Program-made: the position numbers and the translations under genes
Shown: positions 1 to 8,004 of the stretch, piece after piece
How the letters are laid out: each line of letters opens with the position of its first letter
How positions within the stretch are numbered: position 1 is the stretch's first letter
NCBI GenBank assembly: GCA_029268515.1
Contig: JAQWNP010000014.1
Span: 62,001-126,000, forward strand
Direction: 5' to 3'
DNA from: Phycisphaerales bacterium
GTDB lineage: Bacteria; Planctomycetota; Phycisphaerae; Phycisphaerales; SM1A02
DNA: 64,000 bases
Notes under the pieces: generated by a model
What the model saw: only the letters and a program-made list of their open reading frames with translations
Databases searched by the model: none
What the model was told of the DNA's origin: nothing

Positions 1-2
1 CC

Positions 3-716
3 TTTGTCGATGGCACCATGGGTTCAGGAACTGCCAGATTGCATGCTCCATATACTGACGCGCCCAGTGCTTTGGGGCAGTGGGTTGAGATGGCGACCGA
101 CAACACTTTTGAAGCGTGGGGGGCCTTCTTGGCCGAGCAAGGGTATACCCCAGTTATGCATGTCATTGGTGATGCGGCGCTGACGCGAGCAATTGATATG
201 GTTGAATCGCATCAGTGGCGTACGCCACCAACATTTGAGCATGCTCAGCAGATTGCCTGTGATGATATGGCTCGACTGTCAGGCAGATTCGTATCAATGC
301 AACCTGAGCACCGACGTGTCGATGCAGCCGCACTGGTTCACAAGCTCGGTGCCACACGTATGCAGCAGAGTTTTCCATTTCGTTCACTCGTCGATCACGG
401 TGCCGTCTTAGCATTTGGTTCGGACTGGCCAGTCGTGACCAGTGATCCCTGGCAAGGCATGGCCGCAGCCATGATCTGTCCGAGTTTGGATGGATTTGAT
501 CGCACGCAGCAACTCACCGTTGAAGAGAGTTGGCGTGCTTATACGCATGATGCAGCAAGGATCTGTGGTTTTGATCGATCTGGAGCACTCAAGCTGGGGC
601 ACTTTGGCGACATTACGGTCATCGATCAAGATCCACGCGAGCTGGACTGGACATGCCAGCGGCCCAAGATTCTTTTGACGATCGTGGGTGGTAAAGTGGT
701 ATACGATGGACGTTGA
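3..716 (+). CDS. Amidohydrolase family 3 (YtcJ-like) metal-dependent hydrolase, C-terminal part
   Basis: The frame is open from the left edge, so the gene starts before the window and only about the last 237 residues are present. The visible N-terminal part reads FVDGTMGSGTARL, the usual mid-protein strand of YtcJ-like amidohydrolases (DGTLGSRTA type). It is followed by HVIGDAAL, which carries a metal-ligand histidine, then FEHAQQI with a second histidine, and FGSDWPV with the catalytic aspartate near the C-terminus. These enzymes are cytoplasmic or exported hydrolases acting on amide or cyclic C-N bonds, and the substrate cannot be told from sequence. The last strand (GHFGDITVIDQDP, then GGKVVYDG) is the small composite beta domain typical of the family. 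moaC follows 6 bases downstream on the same strand and may be cotranscribed. The family call is solid and the substrate is unknown. Confidence 0.85.
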   Translation, partial: FVDGTMGSGTARLHAPYTDAPSALGQWVEMATDNTFEAWGAFLAEQGYTPVMHVIGDAALTRAIDMVESHQWRTPPTFEHAQQIACDDMARLSGRFVSMQPEHRRVDAAALVHKLGATRMQQSFPFRSLVDHGAVLAFGSDWPVVTSDPWQGMAAAMICPSLDGFDRTQQLTVEESWRAYTHDAARICGFDRSGALKLGHFGDITVIDQDPRELDWTCQRPKILLTIVGGKVVYDGR

Positions 717-722
717 GCAGAT

Positions 723-1181
723 ATGAATGACGAACTCACACATCTTGATCAAGCAGGTCGAGCCCAGATGGTGGATGTCTCGAAGAAGCCACCAATGCAC
801 CGTCGCGCCCAGGCAGAAGGATTCTTTTGTTGCCAAGCTTCCACACTGGATCGCGTGATGGAGGGCGATCTGCCCAAGGGTGAAGTTCTGGCGGTGGCTC
901 GCATTGCAGGTATCAATGCTGCGAAACAGTGTGACAGTCTCATTCCGCTGGCCCATTCACTGCGCCTTGATCAGGTAGCGGTGTACTTTGAGCGTGCTGG
1001 CGATGACCGTTTGCGCGTGCGGGCTGAGGCGGTCGCAACTGGCCCCACTGGTGTGGAGATGGAGGCGTTAACGGCTGTAAGTGTCGCATGTCTCACGCTC
1101 TACGACATGACGAAAGGTGTCGATCGCCAGCTGCATCTCCAGGACATTCGTCTGGTGAGCAAAGAGAAGACGCCAATCTAG
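723..1181 (+). CDS. moaC: Cyclic pyranopterin monophosphate synthase MoaC
   Basis: MoaC acts with MoaA in the first step of molybdenum cofactor synthesis, making cyclic pyranopterin monophosphate from the GTP-derived intermediate. The 152-residue protein has the family's length and landmarks: LTHLDQAGRAQMVDVSKKP at the N-terminus, KGEVLAVARIAGINAAKQ, the loop SLIPLAHSL in place of the usual SLIPLCHPL with its His kept, TGVEMEALTAVSVACLTLYD, and the DMTKGVD segment with the conserved Asp and Lys. Two oddities are visible. Cys and Pro of the CHPL motif are replaced by Ala and Ser, and the C-terminus stops at SKEKTPI without the usual GGKSG motif. The start is the ATG just after the amidohydrolase stop. 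No other Mo-cofactor gene is in the window. The 3' end overlaps that of the convergent trpF by four bases. Confidence 0.9.
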   Translation: MNDELTHLDQAGRAQMVDVSKKPPMHRRAQAEGFFCCQASTLDRVMEGDLPKGEVLAVARIAGINAAKQCDSLIPLAHSLRLDQVAVYFERAGDDRLRVRAEAVATGPTGVEMEALTAVSVACLTLYDMTKGVDRQLHLQDIRLVSKEKTPI

Positions 1182-1855
1182 TCGTGGCTGCGAATTCGAT
1201 CGGCGGCCCGTACGGCTTGGCAGAATGCTCGGATGGCGCCGTGGTCCTTGACGCCAGGTGCTGATTCAACACCACTGCTGATGTCGACGGCCCATGGCCG
1301 CAAGAGTGTGATGACATCGCCGACATTGTCGGGCGTTAAGCCACCGGCCAGGATCAATGGACTGGTGAGCGTGTGGCGTATATCAACCAGGGGCTGATAA
1401 TTGAAACTGGCGCCACCGCCAGCTGAGGCACCATCAACCAAGACGGCATGAATCCCGGGGTGCTCTTGCCAGCGGTTGAGATGTGAACGACTAAAAGGAA
1501 AGCCGCGGATGACAATTGTTTTGGGCATCTGAGCAGATAGAGACGCAATGACTGATTCACTTTCTTGCCCATGCAGCTGAATTGCATCGACTGGTAATTT
1601 GGCGATCTCTTCGCTGGGTGCGTCAACATAAACGGCAACCGAAGTCAAAGTTGAAGGCGTCTGTGCCAGCAACGCCTTGGAAGTCTCCAAATCAACATAT
1701 CTTGGTGAGTTCTTGGCTCGGACAAAGCCAATACCATTGGCACCTTCTTGAGCAGCCACCTCAATGGCCTCTGGAGTGGATACGCCACAAATTTTTATCA
1801 GTGTGACGCGCGGTTGACCGTCAGCGATTGTTTTTGGAGGAAGTGTGAGTGTCAT
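1178..1855 (-). CDS. trpF: Phosphoribosylanthranilate isomerase TrpF
   Basis: TrpF converts N-(5-phosphoribosyl)anthranilate to the carboxyphenylamino-deoxyribulose phosphate intermediate of tryptophan synthesis in the cytoplasm. The 225-residue protein shows the (beta/alpha)8 family pattern. IKICGVSTPEA carries the catalytic Cys (about residue 23), GANGIGFV follows, VLVDGASAGGG carries the catalytic Asp, ILAGGLTPDNV is the phosphate-binding strand, and VDISSGVESAPGVKD closes the barrel. The start codon overlaps the stop of the upstream rhomboid gene in a TAATG arrangement, so translation is probably coupled. The first 18 residues are slightly longer than in many homologues, so a later start cannot be excluded. 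No other trp gene lies in the window, so trpF is separated from the rest of its pathway, as is common outside enterobacteria. Confidence 0.93.
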   Translation of the reverse strand: MTLTLPPKTIADGQPRVTLIKICGVSTPEAIEVAAQEGANGIGFVRAKNSPRYVDLETSKALLAQTPSTLTSVAVYVDAPSEEIAKLPVDAIQLHGQESESVIASLSAQMPKTIVIRGFPFSRSHLNRWQEHPGIHAVLVDGASAGGGASFNYQPLVDIRHTLTSPLILAGGLTPDNVGDVITLLRPWAVDISSGVESAPGVKDHGAIRAFCQAVRAADRIRSHD

Positions 1856-3072
1856 TAATCGCCGATTTCTTGAGTGAGATCATCAGCCAGCTTCTGCTGG
1901 GAAGATTGACGGAGTTTGCCGCGGAGCTCCTTGAGCAGAACCCGGGCTCGCTCGGGCCGTTGTAATCGTCTGAGGTAAAGTACCGCGAGCATGAGTTTGA
2001 CCTGAGGCACCTGTATAGAGTGCTTATATTTTTGTAAAAAGAGCTCGTAGGCTCGTGCAGCAGTTTCATTTTCGTTGTCCGCGCAGAGTTGACTCGCAAT
2101 ATCCATTTGATGAGCTTCTGGCAACGTGGCTTCTGGATCGACTTCGAGAAGGGCTTTGTATCGACCGGCGCCTTCGTTGAGTTCATGCTTCCGAATCAAT
2201 ACCCCAATCTGAGCTTTCGCTCGAGCGGCGGCTTCCTGAGCGGGGGTGAGGGGATCTGCGTTGAAGGACGATTGTTTGCTGGGAGGCTTGTTGTTGGATT
2301 TCATCGCTGGCGGCACATCGGTGTCAGGCTTTTCCCAGGTCACACCCTTCTGCTTGTTCACCTCACGTCTGAAAATGGCGCGACGTCTAGACTGCTTCCA
2401 GATCCAAAGCAGGTCAAAATCGCTGCTCTTTACAAACTTCGTGGCAAGAAGCACCATCGCTAATGTGAAGCCATAAACGTACCCAGCAATATGGGCGAGG
2501 TAAGCAACACGAGCTTCATTGCCTGTAATGAGCTGAGTGGTCTGACTAAAGAGATCAATGGCAAAATACAACAGGATGAGCCACAGGCTGGGAATCTGAT
2601 AAATACCGATGAGGAAAAAGACCAAGATCACGCGAACACGACTGCGAGGGAATAAGACGAGAAAGGCCCCAGTGACAGCGGCAATACTTCCGCTAGCGCC
2701 AATCACAGGGCTCGTGGACCAGGCTCCATGGACGATGGCAGCAACAATGCCGCCGATCAGATAAAAGGCCAGGAAGCCGATGCGACCCATTCGATCTTCG
2801 ACGGCACATCCGAATATCCATAGAAAGACCATGTTGAACAGCAGGTGAAAAAGATCATCTGGTGCATGCAAGAACTGGTAGCTGATGAGCTGCCACCAGA
2901 CAAAGTTCTCGCTATGGAACCGGCCCCAAGCCGTGAAGTCGCCGGTGGTGTAGAGGCTATAGAAAGCACCCAGCAGCATGATCAAATAGACCAACATATT
3001 GGCCACCAAGAGTGCCTGGGTGACGACTGGGCGTCGTTTGAGATTGACTTCGGTCTTGAGTGGGAAAAGCAT
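1855..3072 (-). CDS. Rhomboid-family intramembrane serine protease with cytoplasmic TPR-like tail
   Basis: Rhomboids cut single-pass membrane proteins inside the bilayer. The first half (residues 1-220) has about six hydrophobic helices and the diagnostic landmarks: HLLFN at 76-80 (HxxxN), GASG with nucleophile Ser127, and AHIAGYVYG with catalytic His194. The rest, residues 225-405, is hydrophilic, with a charged linker and then helical repeats rich in Ala, Leu and Glu (for example YKALLEVDPEATLPEAHQ) that resemble TPRs and may recruit substrates or partners. The ATG chosen gives a short basic N-tail before the first helix, although no clear ribosome site precedes it. trpF follows with an overlapping start. 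Rhomboid plus TPR fusions occur elsewhere. The substrates are unknown. Confidence 0.88.
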   Translation of the reverse strand: MLFPLKTEVNLKRRPVVTQALLVANMLVYLIMLLGAFYSLYTTGDFTAWGRFHSENFVWWQLISYQFLHAPDDLFHLLFNMVFLWIFGCAVEDRMGRIGFLAFYLIGGIVAAIVHGAWSTSPVIGASGSIAAVTGAFLVLFPRSRVRVILVFFLIGIYQIPSLWLILLYFAIDLFSQTTQLITGNEARVAYLAHIAGYVYGFTLAMVLLATKFVKSSDFDLLWIWKQSRRRAIFRREVNKQKGVTWEKPDTDVPPAMKSNNKPPSKQSSFNADPLTPAQEAAARAKAQIGVLIRKHELNEGAGRYKALLEVDPEATLPEAHQMDIASQLCADNENETAARAYELFLQKYKHSIQVPQVKLMLAVLYLRRLQRPERARVLLKELRGKLRQSSQQKLADDLTQEIGD

Positions 3073-3322
3073 TGTTGAAAATTAATCTAGGCCATTCTTG
3101 GGCGGTTGGAACCAAATATGGCTTGGTTACTGGTTTTGCATAGTCTATGCGGAGGATCTCTTAGGCTCATCCTATTCATCTGGTTGGCGATTGCCCAGCA
3201 AGTAGGGGGGCTCTATGATGGAAGCTTAGTCCGGGTGGCGAATCGGATCTTCGCCAAATGACCCTCAGTTTATTTTGTGAGATATCACTAGCAGGCTCCA
3301 GCAAGGAGTCGGGAGTTGACTA

Positions 3323-4477
3323 TTGACTGCTGTATCGACCGGTATGCCAGGTGTTGATAAGGGACTTGAGCACACAATTGCCTCAGAATCAGAGATGTCA
3401 TTCATCGATGGTGGGAAGGGTATTCTTGAATACGTGGGTATTCCAATTGGTGAGCTTGCTCAAAACTCCTCCTATGAGGAAGTTGTCTACCTGCTTTGGA
3501 ATAAGAAACTACCTACATCTGCAGAGCTCGAATCATTCATCAAAGAAATTCGTGATGCGAGTGATTTGCCAGAACAGATGTGGGATTTTATCAAGCAGAT
3601 ACCAGTCGATGCGCCACCGATGTCAGCGTTGCGGACCATGGTTTCGGCGCTCAGTCTCTACGACGCAGATGCAGAGTCGGAGTCCTTGGAATCCAATCGT
3701 AATAAATCCATACGAATTCTTGCCAGTATGCCAACCTTGATTGCAAACTTTGATCGGCACCGCAAACATCGCGAGTTTATTCGGCCAGACAAGAATTTAT
3801 CGATTGCGGCGAGTTTCATCAAAATGCTAACTGGCAAAGAGCCTACCGACAGTATGGCTAACGCACTTGATACATGCTTGGTTTTACATGTTGATCACGG
3901 TCTCAATGCATCTACGTTTGCAGCCATCGTGACAATTTCCACACTCAGCGATATGTATTCAGCAGTGACCACAGCCATTGGCACATTGAAGGGGCCACTG
4001 CATGGTGGTGCAAACGAGGCCGTGATGCGCATGCTCCAAGAAATTGGAGAGCTCGACAAAGTTCCAGCCTTCATCGAAGGTAAATTGGAGCGAAAAGAGA
4101 AGATTATGGGCTTCGGGCATCGTGTTTATAAAGTATGGGATCCACGAGCCATCTATCTACGCGGCTTTGCTGAGCATCTGGCAGCAGATACAGGCAACGA
4201 GAAGCTATTTGCGATGAGTGATGCCATTGAAAAGATTATGGAACAGCGAGTTGGTGATCGAGGCATCCATCCAAATGTGGATTTCTTCTCCGCCACCACC
4301 TATCGATCACTTGGTCTTGAGATAGATTTGTTCACGCCTATGTTTGCAATGAGCAGAGTAGCTGGTTGGGCAGGTCACTGTATGGAGCAGCTGGCAGACA
4401 ATCGTATTATGCGGCCACGTTGTGCCTACACAGGACCACATGATGCACCGTATACACCAATCGAAAATCGTGGTTAG
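3323..4477 (+). CDS. gltA: Citrate synthase
   Basis: This enzyme condenses oxaloacetate and acetyl-CoA to citrate at the entry to the TCA cycle. The 384-residue length matches the short bacterial type I citrate synthases (CitZ/PrpC-like) rather than the longer E. coli GltA. The motifs are clear: VDHGLNASTFAA, GPLHGGANEAVMRML with an active-site His, GFGHRVYKVWDPRA with the second His, and NVDFFSATTYRSLGL, whose catalytic Asp lies in the NVDF segment. The start is a TTG at 3323, chosen because AAGGAG (3303-3308) and GGGAG (3311-3315) precede it and no in-frame ATG comes earlier. The 250-base upstream gap separates it from the divergent rhomboid gene and contains a perfect 7-bp inverted repeat (TGGCGAA/TTCGCCA, 3236-3256) of unknown role. 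A methylcitrate synthase role is possible but less likely, as no prp genes are nearby. Confidence 0.93.
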   Translation: MTAVSTGMPGVDKGLEHTIASESEMSFIDGGKGILEYVGIPIGELAQNSSYEEVVYLLWNKKLPTSAELESFIKEIRDASDLPEQMWDFIKQIPVDAPPMSALRTMVSALSLYDADAESESLESNRNKSIRILASMPTLIANFDRHRKHREFIRPDKNLSIAASFIKMLTGKEPTDSMANALDTCLVLHVDHGLNASTFAAIVTISTLSDMYSAVTTAIGTLKGPLHGGANEAVMRMLQEIGELDKVPAFIEGKLERKEKIMGFGHRVYKVWDPRAIYLRGFAEHLAADTGNEKLFAMSDAIEKIMEQRVGDRGIHPNVDFFSATTYRSLGLEIDLFTPMFAMSRVAGWAGHCMEQLADNRIMRPRCAYTGPHDAPYTPIENRG

Positions 4478-4480
4478 TAC

Positions 4481-6796
4481 TTAGCCGCTTTTCTTTTCTG
4501 TCATTTGTGGGTACATGAGTATCCGGTCATGGCTCAGTAAAATGATGTCGTGAGCGCCGTCATTGGTCATGTCTGTAATGATGACCTGGCTAGGCTCGTA
4601 TTCTCTTCCCGCTCCACCAGAGAACAGCTTTGACTCGAAGACCTGGAAGCCTGTGACATATTTCAGATCGCCGTTCTTGGTAAACGTGAAGATCTCTAGC
4701 ATCTGTTCGCCACTATCGAGTGACACCATGTCGGTATAGCCGTCGGCATTGACATCACCGACAGAGAGCTCATGTTGCATGCGGCGTTCTTCATCGGTTC
4801 GCCAAGTGTTTGCTTCCTTGAGTGAATAACGATCCCCACTCAAGCGAATGACGGCAAAACCACTCTTGCCGATGGCAAGCACATCCGCATCGCCGGACCC
4901 AGCAAATGAGCCTGAGTAGATCGGGCCAAAATCAAAGTTCCTGACCGAGATGGCCTCTTTTTCGCTCCAGGGGCCCGTGGTGTCATTTTCTGAGTTCATA
5001 ATCAGGAGACGGTCATTTTCTTTGTCTGCAACGAGCAAGTTGCCATCGGGCAAGAGGTCGATCGCGACGAGATCGGCAGTTGAATCATGGGCGTTAATTT
5101 GCTCAATGACCTGCCATCCAGGACTAATGCCATTTCCCGGGTTCGGTTCGTAGCGGACACCCCGTACAAAGTTCTTATCTGCGATCAGGAGCTCTGCTTT
5201 TCCATCGAAGTCGATGTCTTTGACGGCGGTGTTGTCGCTTCCAGCTGCTTTGACCAAGCCGTATTGACCCATGCTGTCTGATTCAACCATTTCAAAGCCA
5301 TCATCAGTTGCATGCATCATGATCATGGGCCGGTCAGGGGTCATCAGTAGGAGGTCGGTCTTTCCATCCTGATCTGCATCAATAGCAAGAATGGCCTCTG
5401 GCGACTTTGTCAATTTGCCAAGTTCAAAACTGCGCCGTTGGCCATCCATATCAATCAGATCGATCATGTAATCACGGGTGGACTTGCCAATGACAGCGAC
5501 GGACATTCCATCATTGAGTTCGACAAGACTCAGCGCCAGTGGCGTGTGCCCGTCGGAAAGATTGAGTGGTCGTGGGAAGGGGATCTTGCCATCGGCGGTG
5601 ACATCGCTCCGTCCAACCACGCCTTCTTTTTCGCTCAGCACAAAAATCTCTGCCTGAGGATCATCATCAACATTGCCAGCGACGACTGATTTGACATCGG
5701 AAAGACCGGGATGCAGAACGCCAGCCTGCATACCTTTACCGGGGGTTTGCCGGTAGATGGCCAGGGCATTGGCTTCTGTGTCCGTGGCAACGAGATCTAA
5801 GAGTCCATCACCATCGGTGTCGATGACTGTTTGTTGGCGGCCTCGATTAGAGGGGTCGGTAAAGCTCTGGACTCTTAGCGAGGCTTCTCGATCGCCGGTT
5901 TCGGCGACGGCTTCTTTACTCACTTTATACAAAACGATACGTTTTGAGGCCTTCTCAATAACGGCCATACGCGCGGCGGGGTCATCGGGAAGTGTCACAG
6001 AGATGAACTCGCGTAGGGCGGGCATTTCAAATGGAATTTGACTGCCTATCGTCTTCATGCCTTGTTCAGTACTGCCAAGCCAAAGTCTGACAGGTGCTGA
6101 ACTTTCTGGAATGATTCCAGCGACATCTGTTTGTCCATCGCCGGTGAAATCTGACAGTCTAAATGCAGCGATACCTTCACCGGATGACAGCACCGTCTCT
6201 TGGCCCAGCTGATCGCCATCCATGGGCCAAATCCAGATGTCGCCTTCAACGAGACTCACTAATTCTGGTGCTGAATCACCGATGAGATTTGCCACAGCGA
6301 ACCCGCTTCGATTGGCGGTGAGGTTTTTGACGCGGTGGCGACGGCTGGTCTCAAAATTCCCCAGTGATGTCTGTTTGAGGAAGACAATCTCATCAGGGCT
6401 GCCAGCATAGATCAGGTCACTGAGTCCATCATTGTCAAAATCATGGATCGCAATGGCCATGACCTTATGCATGACTGAAATCTGTTCACGGTTAAACCGC
6501 CAGTGTTCGGGCAGTTCGTTGGCATGTTTGGGATTGGCTTGTTCAGAGGAGGGGCTTGCATTTTCTTTCTGCGTGAGCAGATCAATTCGGCTTGCACGGT
6601 TGTTGATTGCAATAAGGTCTTTCAGGCCATCATTATTAATATCGCTGATATAGATGGGTCCTGCGTCTCTGCCAATTTTAATCACTTCGAGGCCACCAAA
6701 ACCAAAGTGATCTGCCAGATCTGATTCCTGGCCCATGAGTGTGGTGGGAAGGCAAAAAGTCAGTAGCAGGCATGATGACAGAATAGAACGTGGCAT
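4481..6796 (-). CDS. Secreted FG-GAP/VCBS-repeat protein
   Basis: A 771-residue exported protein. It starts with a signal peptide (MPRSILSSCLLLTFCLPTTL, cleaved near GQESD) and a good GAGGAG ribosome site lies eight bases upstream. Nearly the whole mature chain is FG-GAP/VCBS repeats, seen as repeated calcium-loop motifs such as DINNDGLKDLIAI, DFDNDGLSDLIYAG, DFTGDGQTDVAG, DTDGDGLLDLVA, DADQDGKTDLLLM, DIDFDGKAELLI and DVNADGYTDMVS. These form a beta-propeller-like scaffold used for adhesion or ligand binding outside the cell, and no catalytic residues were recognised. Unlike the CRTAC1 proteins at 40665-42416 and 52005-53912, it lacks a C-terminal ASPIC/UnbV domain. It ends four bases from the convergent citrate synthase stop and is divergent from the protease gene at 6946. 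Its ligand is unknown. Confidence 0.8.
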   Translation of the reverse strand: MPRSILSSCLLLTFCLPTTLMGQESDLADHFGFGGLEVIKIGRDAGPIYISDINNDGLKDLIAINNRASRIDLLTQKENASPSSEQANPKHANELPEHWRFNREQISVMHKVMAIAIHDFDNDGLSDLIYAGSPDEIVFLKQTSLGNFETSRRHRVKNLTANRSGFAVANLIGDSAPELVSLVEGDIWIWPMDGDQLGQETVLSSGEGIAAFRLSDFTGDGQTDVAGIIPESSAPVRLWLGSTEQGMKTIGSQIPFEMPALREFISVTLPDDPAARMAVIEKASKRIVLYKVSKEAVAETGDREASLRVQSFTDPSNRGRQQTVIDTDGDGLLDLVATDTEANALAIYRQTPGKGMQAGVLHPGLSDVKSVVAGNVDDDPQAEIFVLSEKEGVVGRSDVTADGKIPFPRPLNLSDGHTPLALSLVELNDGMSVAVIGKSTRDYMIDLIDMDGQRRSFELGKLTKSPEAILAIDADQDGKTDLLLMTPDRPMIMMHATDDGFEMVESDSMGQYGLVKAAGSDNTAVKDIDFDGKAELLIADKNFVRGVRYEPNPGNGISPGWQVIEQINAHDSTADLVAIDLLPDGNLLVADKENDRLLIMNSENDTTGPWSEKEAISVRNFDFGPIYSGSFAGSGDADVLAIGKSGFAVIRLSGDRYSLKEANTWRTDEERRMQHELSVGDVNADGYTDMVSLDSGEQMLEIFTFTKNGDLKYVTGFQVFESKLFSGGAGREYEPSQVIITDMTNDGAHDIILLSHDRILMYPQMTEKKSG

Positions 6797-6945
6797 AGAA
6801 CAAGCTCCTCAGTGGTTCGCCAATGGTCAGTACGCTCCTGACGTACGTGGAACGCAGTCCAGAGAGGGATATACTACACTATGCGGTCTCGGCCATCTGG
6901 GGCCGCTGCGTGTATTTTTATGATCTGCTCATGCCGGAGAATGTT

Positions 6946-7923
6946 ATGCCAAATAGGATTAATTCATCGTTCTTTTGTCTGGCCTTGGCTATCGCCTCGA
7001 CGCTGTCAGCGGGTGTATTAGCAGACATCATTACTCTTAATGGCGGTGCTGAAGTCAAGGGCACAGTCGTCAAGCGTAATGATCGTGCGATCTGGATCGA
7101 TGTGGGGCCCGAAATTCTGATGTTCAACGTCGAGGACGTTGGCAATGTTGATCTTTCTGAATCAGAAGGCGTCATGAAAGTGAAGTCTGATTCGTTGTTC
7201 CGCACAGCAACAGATCTGCCAGAGCTGAGTCCACGCGAGCAGGCAAAACGCATTGGTCCAGCGGTCATCAAAGTCTCTACACCTGGAGGCTTGGGATCAG
7301 GGGTCATCATTAACGACAAGGGCAACGCTATTACGAATGCCCATGTGATCCAAGGCGAAACGAATCTAAGAGCAACGGTCTGGATCACACAGCCAGATGG
7401 CACGCTCAAGCGAGTCGTCATGGAAGATATCGAGATCGTTGCAGTCAATAATCACTTGGATCTTGCGCTTCTTCGTATTCCGGAACTTGATTCCAAAGGC
7501 ACCGCATTTGCTCCGCTGGAGCTTGCAGAGTCAGTGGAGATTGGTCAGCCCGTTTTTGCGATTGGAAACCCGCTTGGTTTAGAGCGAACAATGAGTCAAG
7601 GGGTGATTTCAACAACGCAGCGAAGTTTTGATGGAATCACTTACATTCAGACTGATGCAGCGATTAATCCAGGTAACTCTGGCGGGCCACTGTTCAACAC
7701 CAAAGGTGAGGTGGTCGGAATTACAAACATGGGAATCCTTGGTGGTGAAGCACTTGGTTTTGCAATACCAACAAGGTATTTGAAAGATTTTATTCGCAAT
7801 CGCGAAGCATTTGCGTACGACAAAGACAACCCCAATTCTGGGCATCGTTATCATCCGCCGCCTTCCCGTGAGGCTTTTGGGCCATCTCCGGGTCTTGATG
7901 ATTCGACGTCTGTGGCAGAGTAA
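6946..7923 (+). CDS. Exported HtrA/DegP-like serine protease without PDZ domain
   Basis: A periplasmic trypsin-like protease of family S1C. The start at 6946 was chosen because GGAG lies seven bases upstream and a standard signal peptide begins there (MPNRINSSFFCLALAIAST, cleaved after VLA). An in-frame ATG at 6931 and a longer upstream extension are less likely. Residues 28-70 form a small beta domain (LNGGAEVKGTVVKRNDRAIW) often seen in planctomycete secreted proteins. The protease domain carries the triad: His in ITNAHVIQ, Asp in NNHLDLALLRI and Ser in NPGNSGGPLFN. The protein ends soon after ALGFAIPTRYLKDFI with a Pro-rich tail, and there is no PDZ domain, so activation probably differs from DegP or DegS. 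It is divergent from the FG-GAP gene and followed by a secreted protein of unknown function on the same strand. Confidence 0.87.
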   Translation: MPNRINSSFFCLALAIASTLSAGVLADIITLNGGAEVKGTVVKRNDRAIWIDVGPEILMFNVEDVGNVDLSESEGVMKVKSDSLFRTATDLPELSPREQAKRIGPAVIKVSTPGGLGSGVIINDKGNAITNAHVIQGETNLRATVWITQPDGTLKRVVMEDIEIVAVNNHLDLALLRIPELDSKGTAFAPLELAESVEIGQPVFAIGNPLGLERTMSQGVISTTQRSFDGITYIQTDAAINPGNSGGPLFNTKGEVVGITNMGILGGEALGFAIPTRYLKDFIRNREAFAYDKDNPNSGHRYHPPPSREAFGPSPGLDDSTSVAE

Positions 7924-8004
7924 GAGCGACTTTCCTCCTTATGAAGGTTGAGAATTGGGTCTATTGACTAGCTGGAAGCGAATCCGAGAAAGGATGACTC
8001 TTTG

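Noticed and set aside
408-956. A 182-codon minus-strand frame opposite the amidohydrolase end and moaC
   Set aside because: Both plus-strand genes are clear family members, and the antisense product has no recognisable features.
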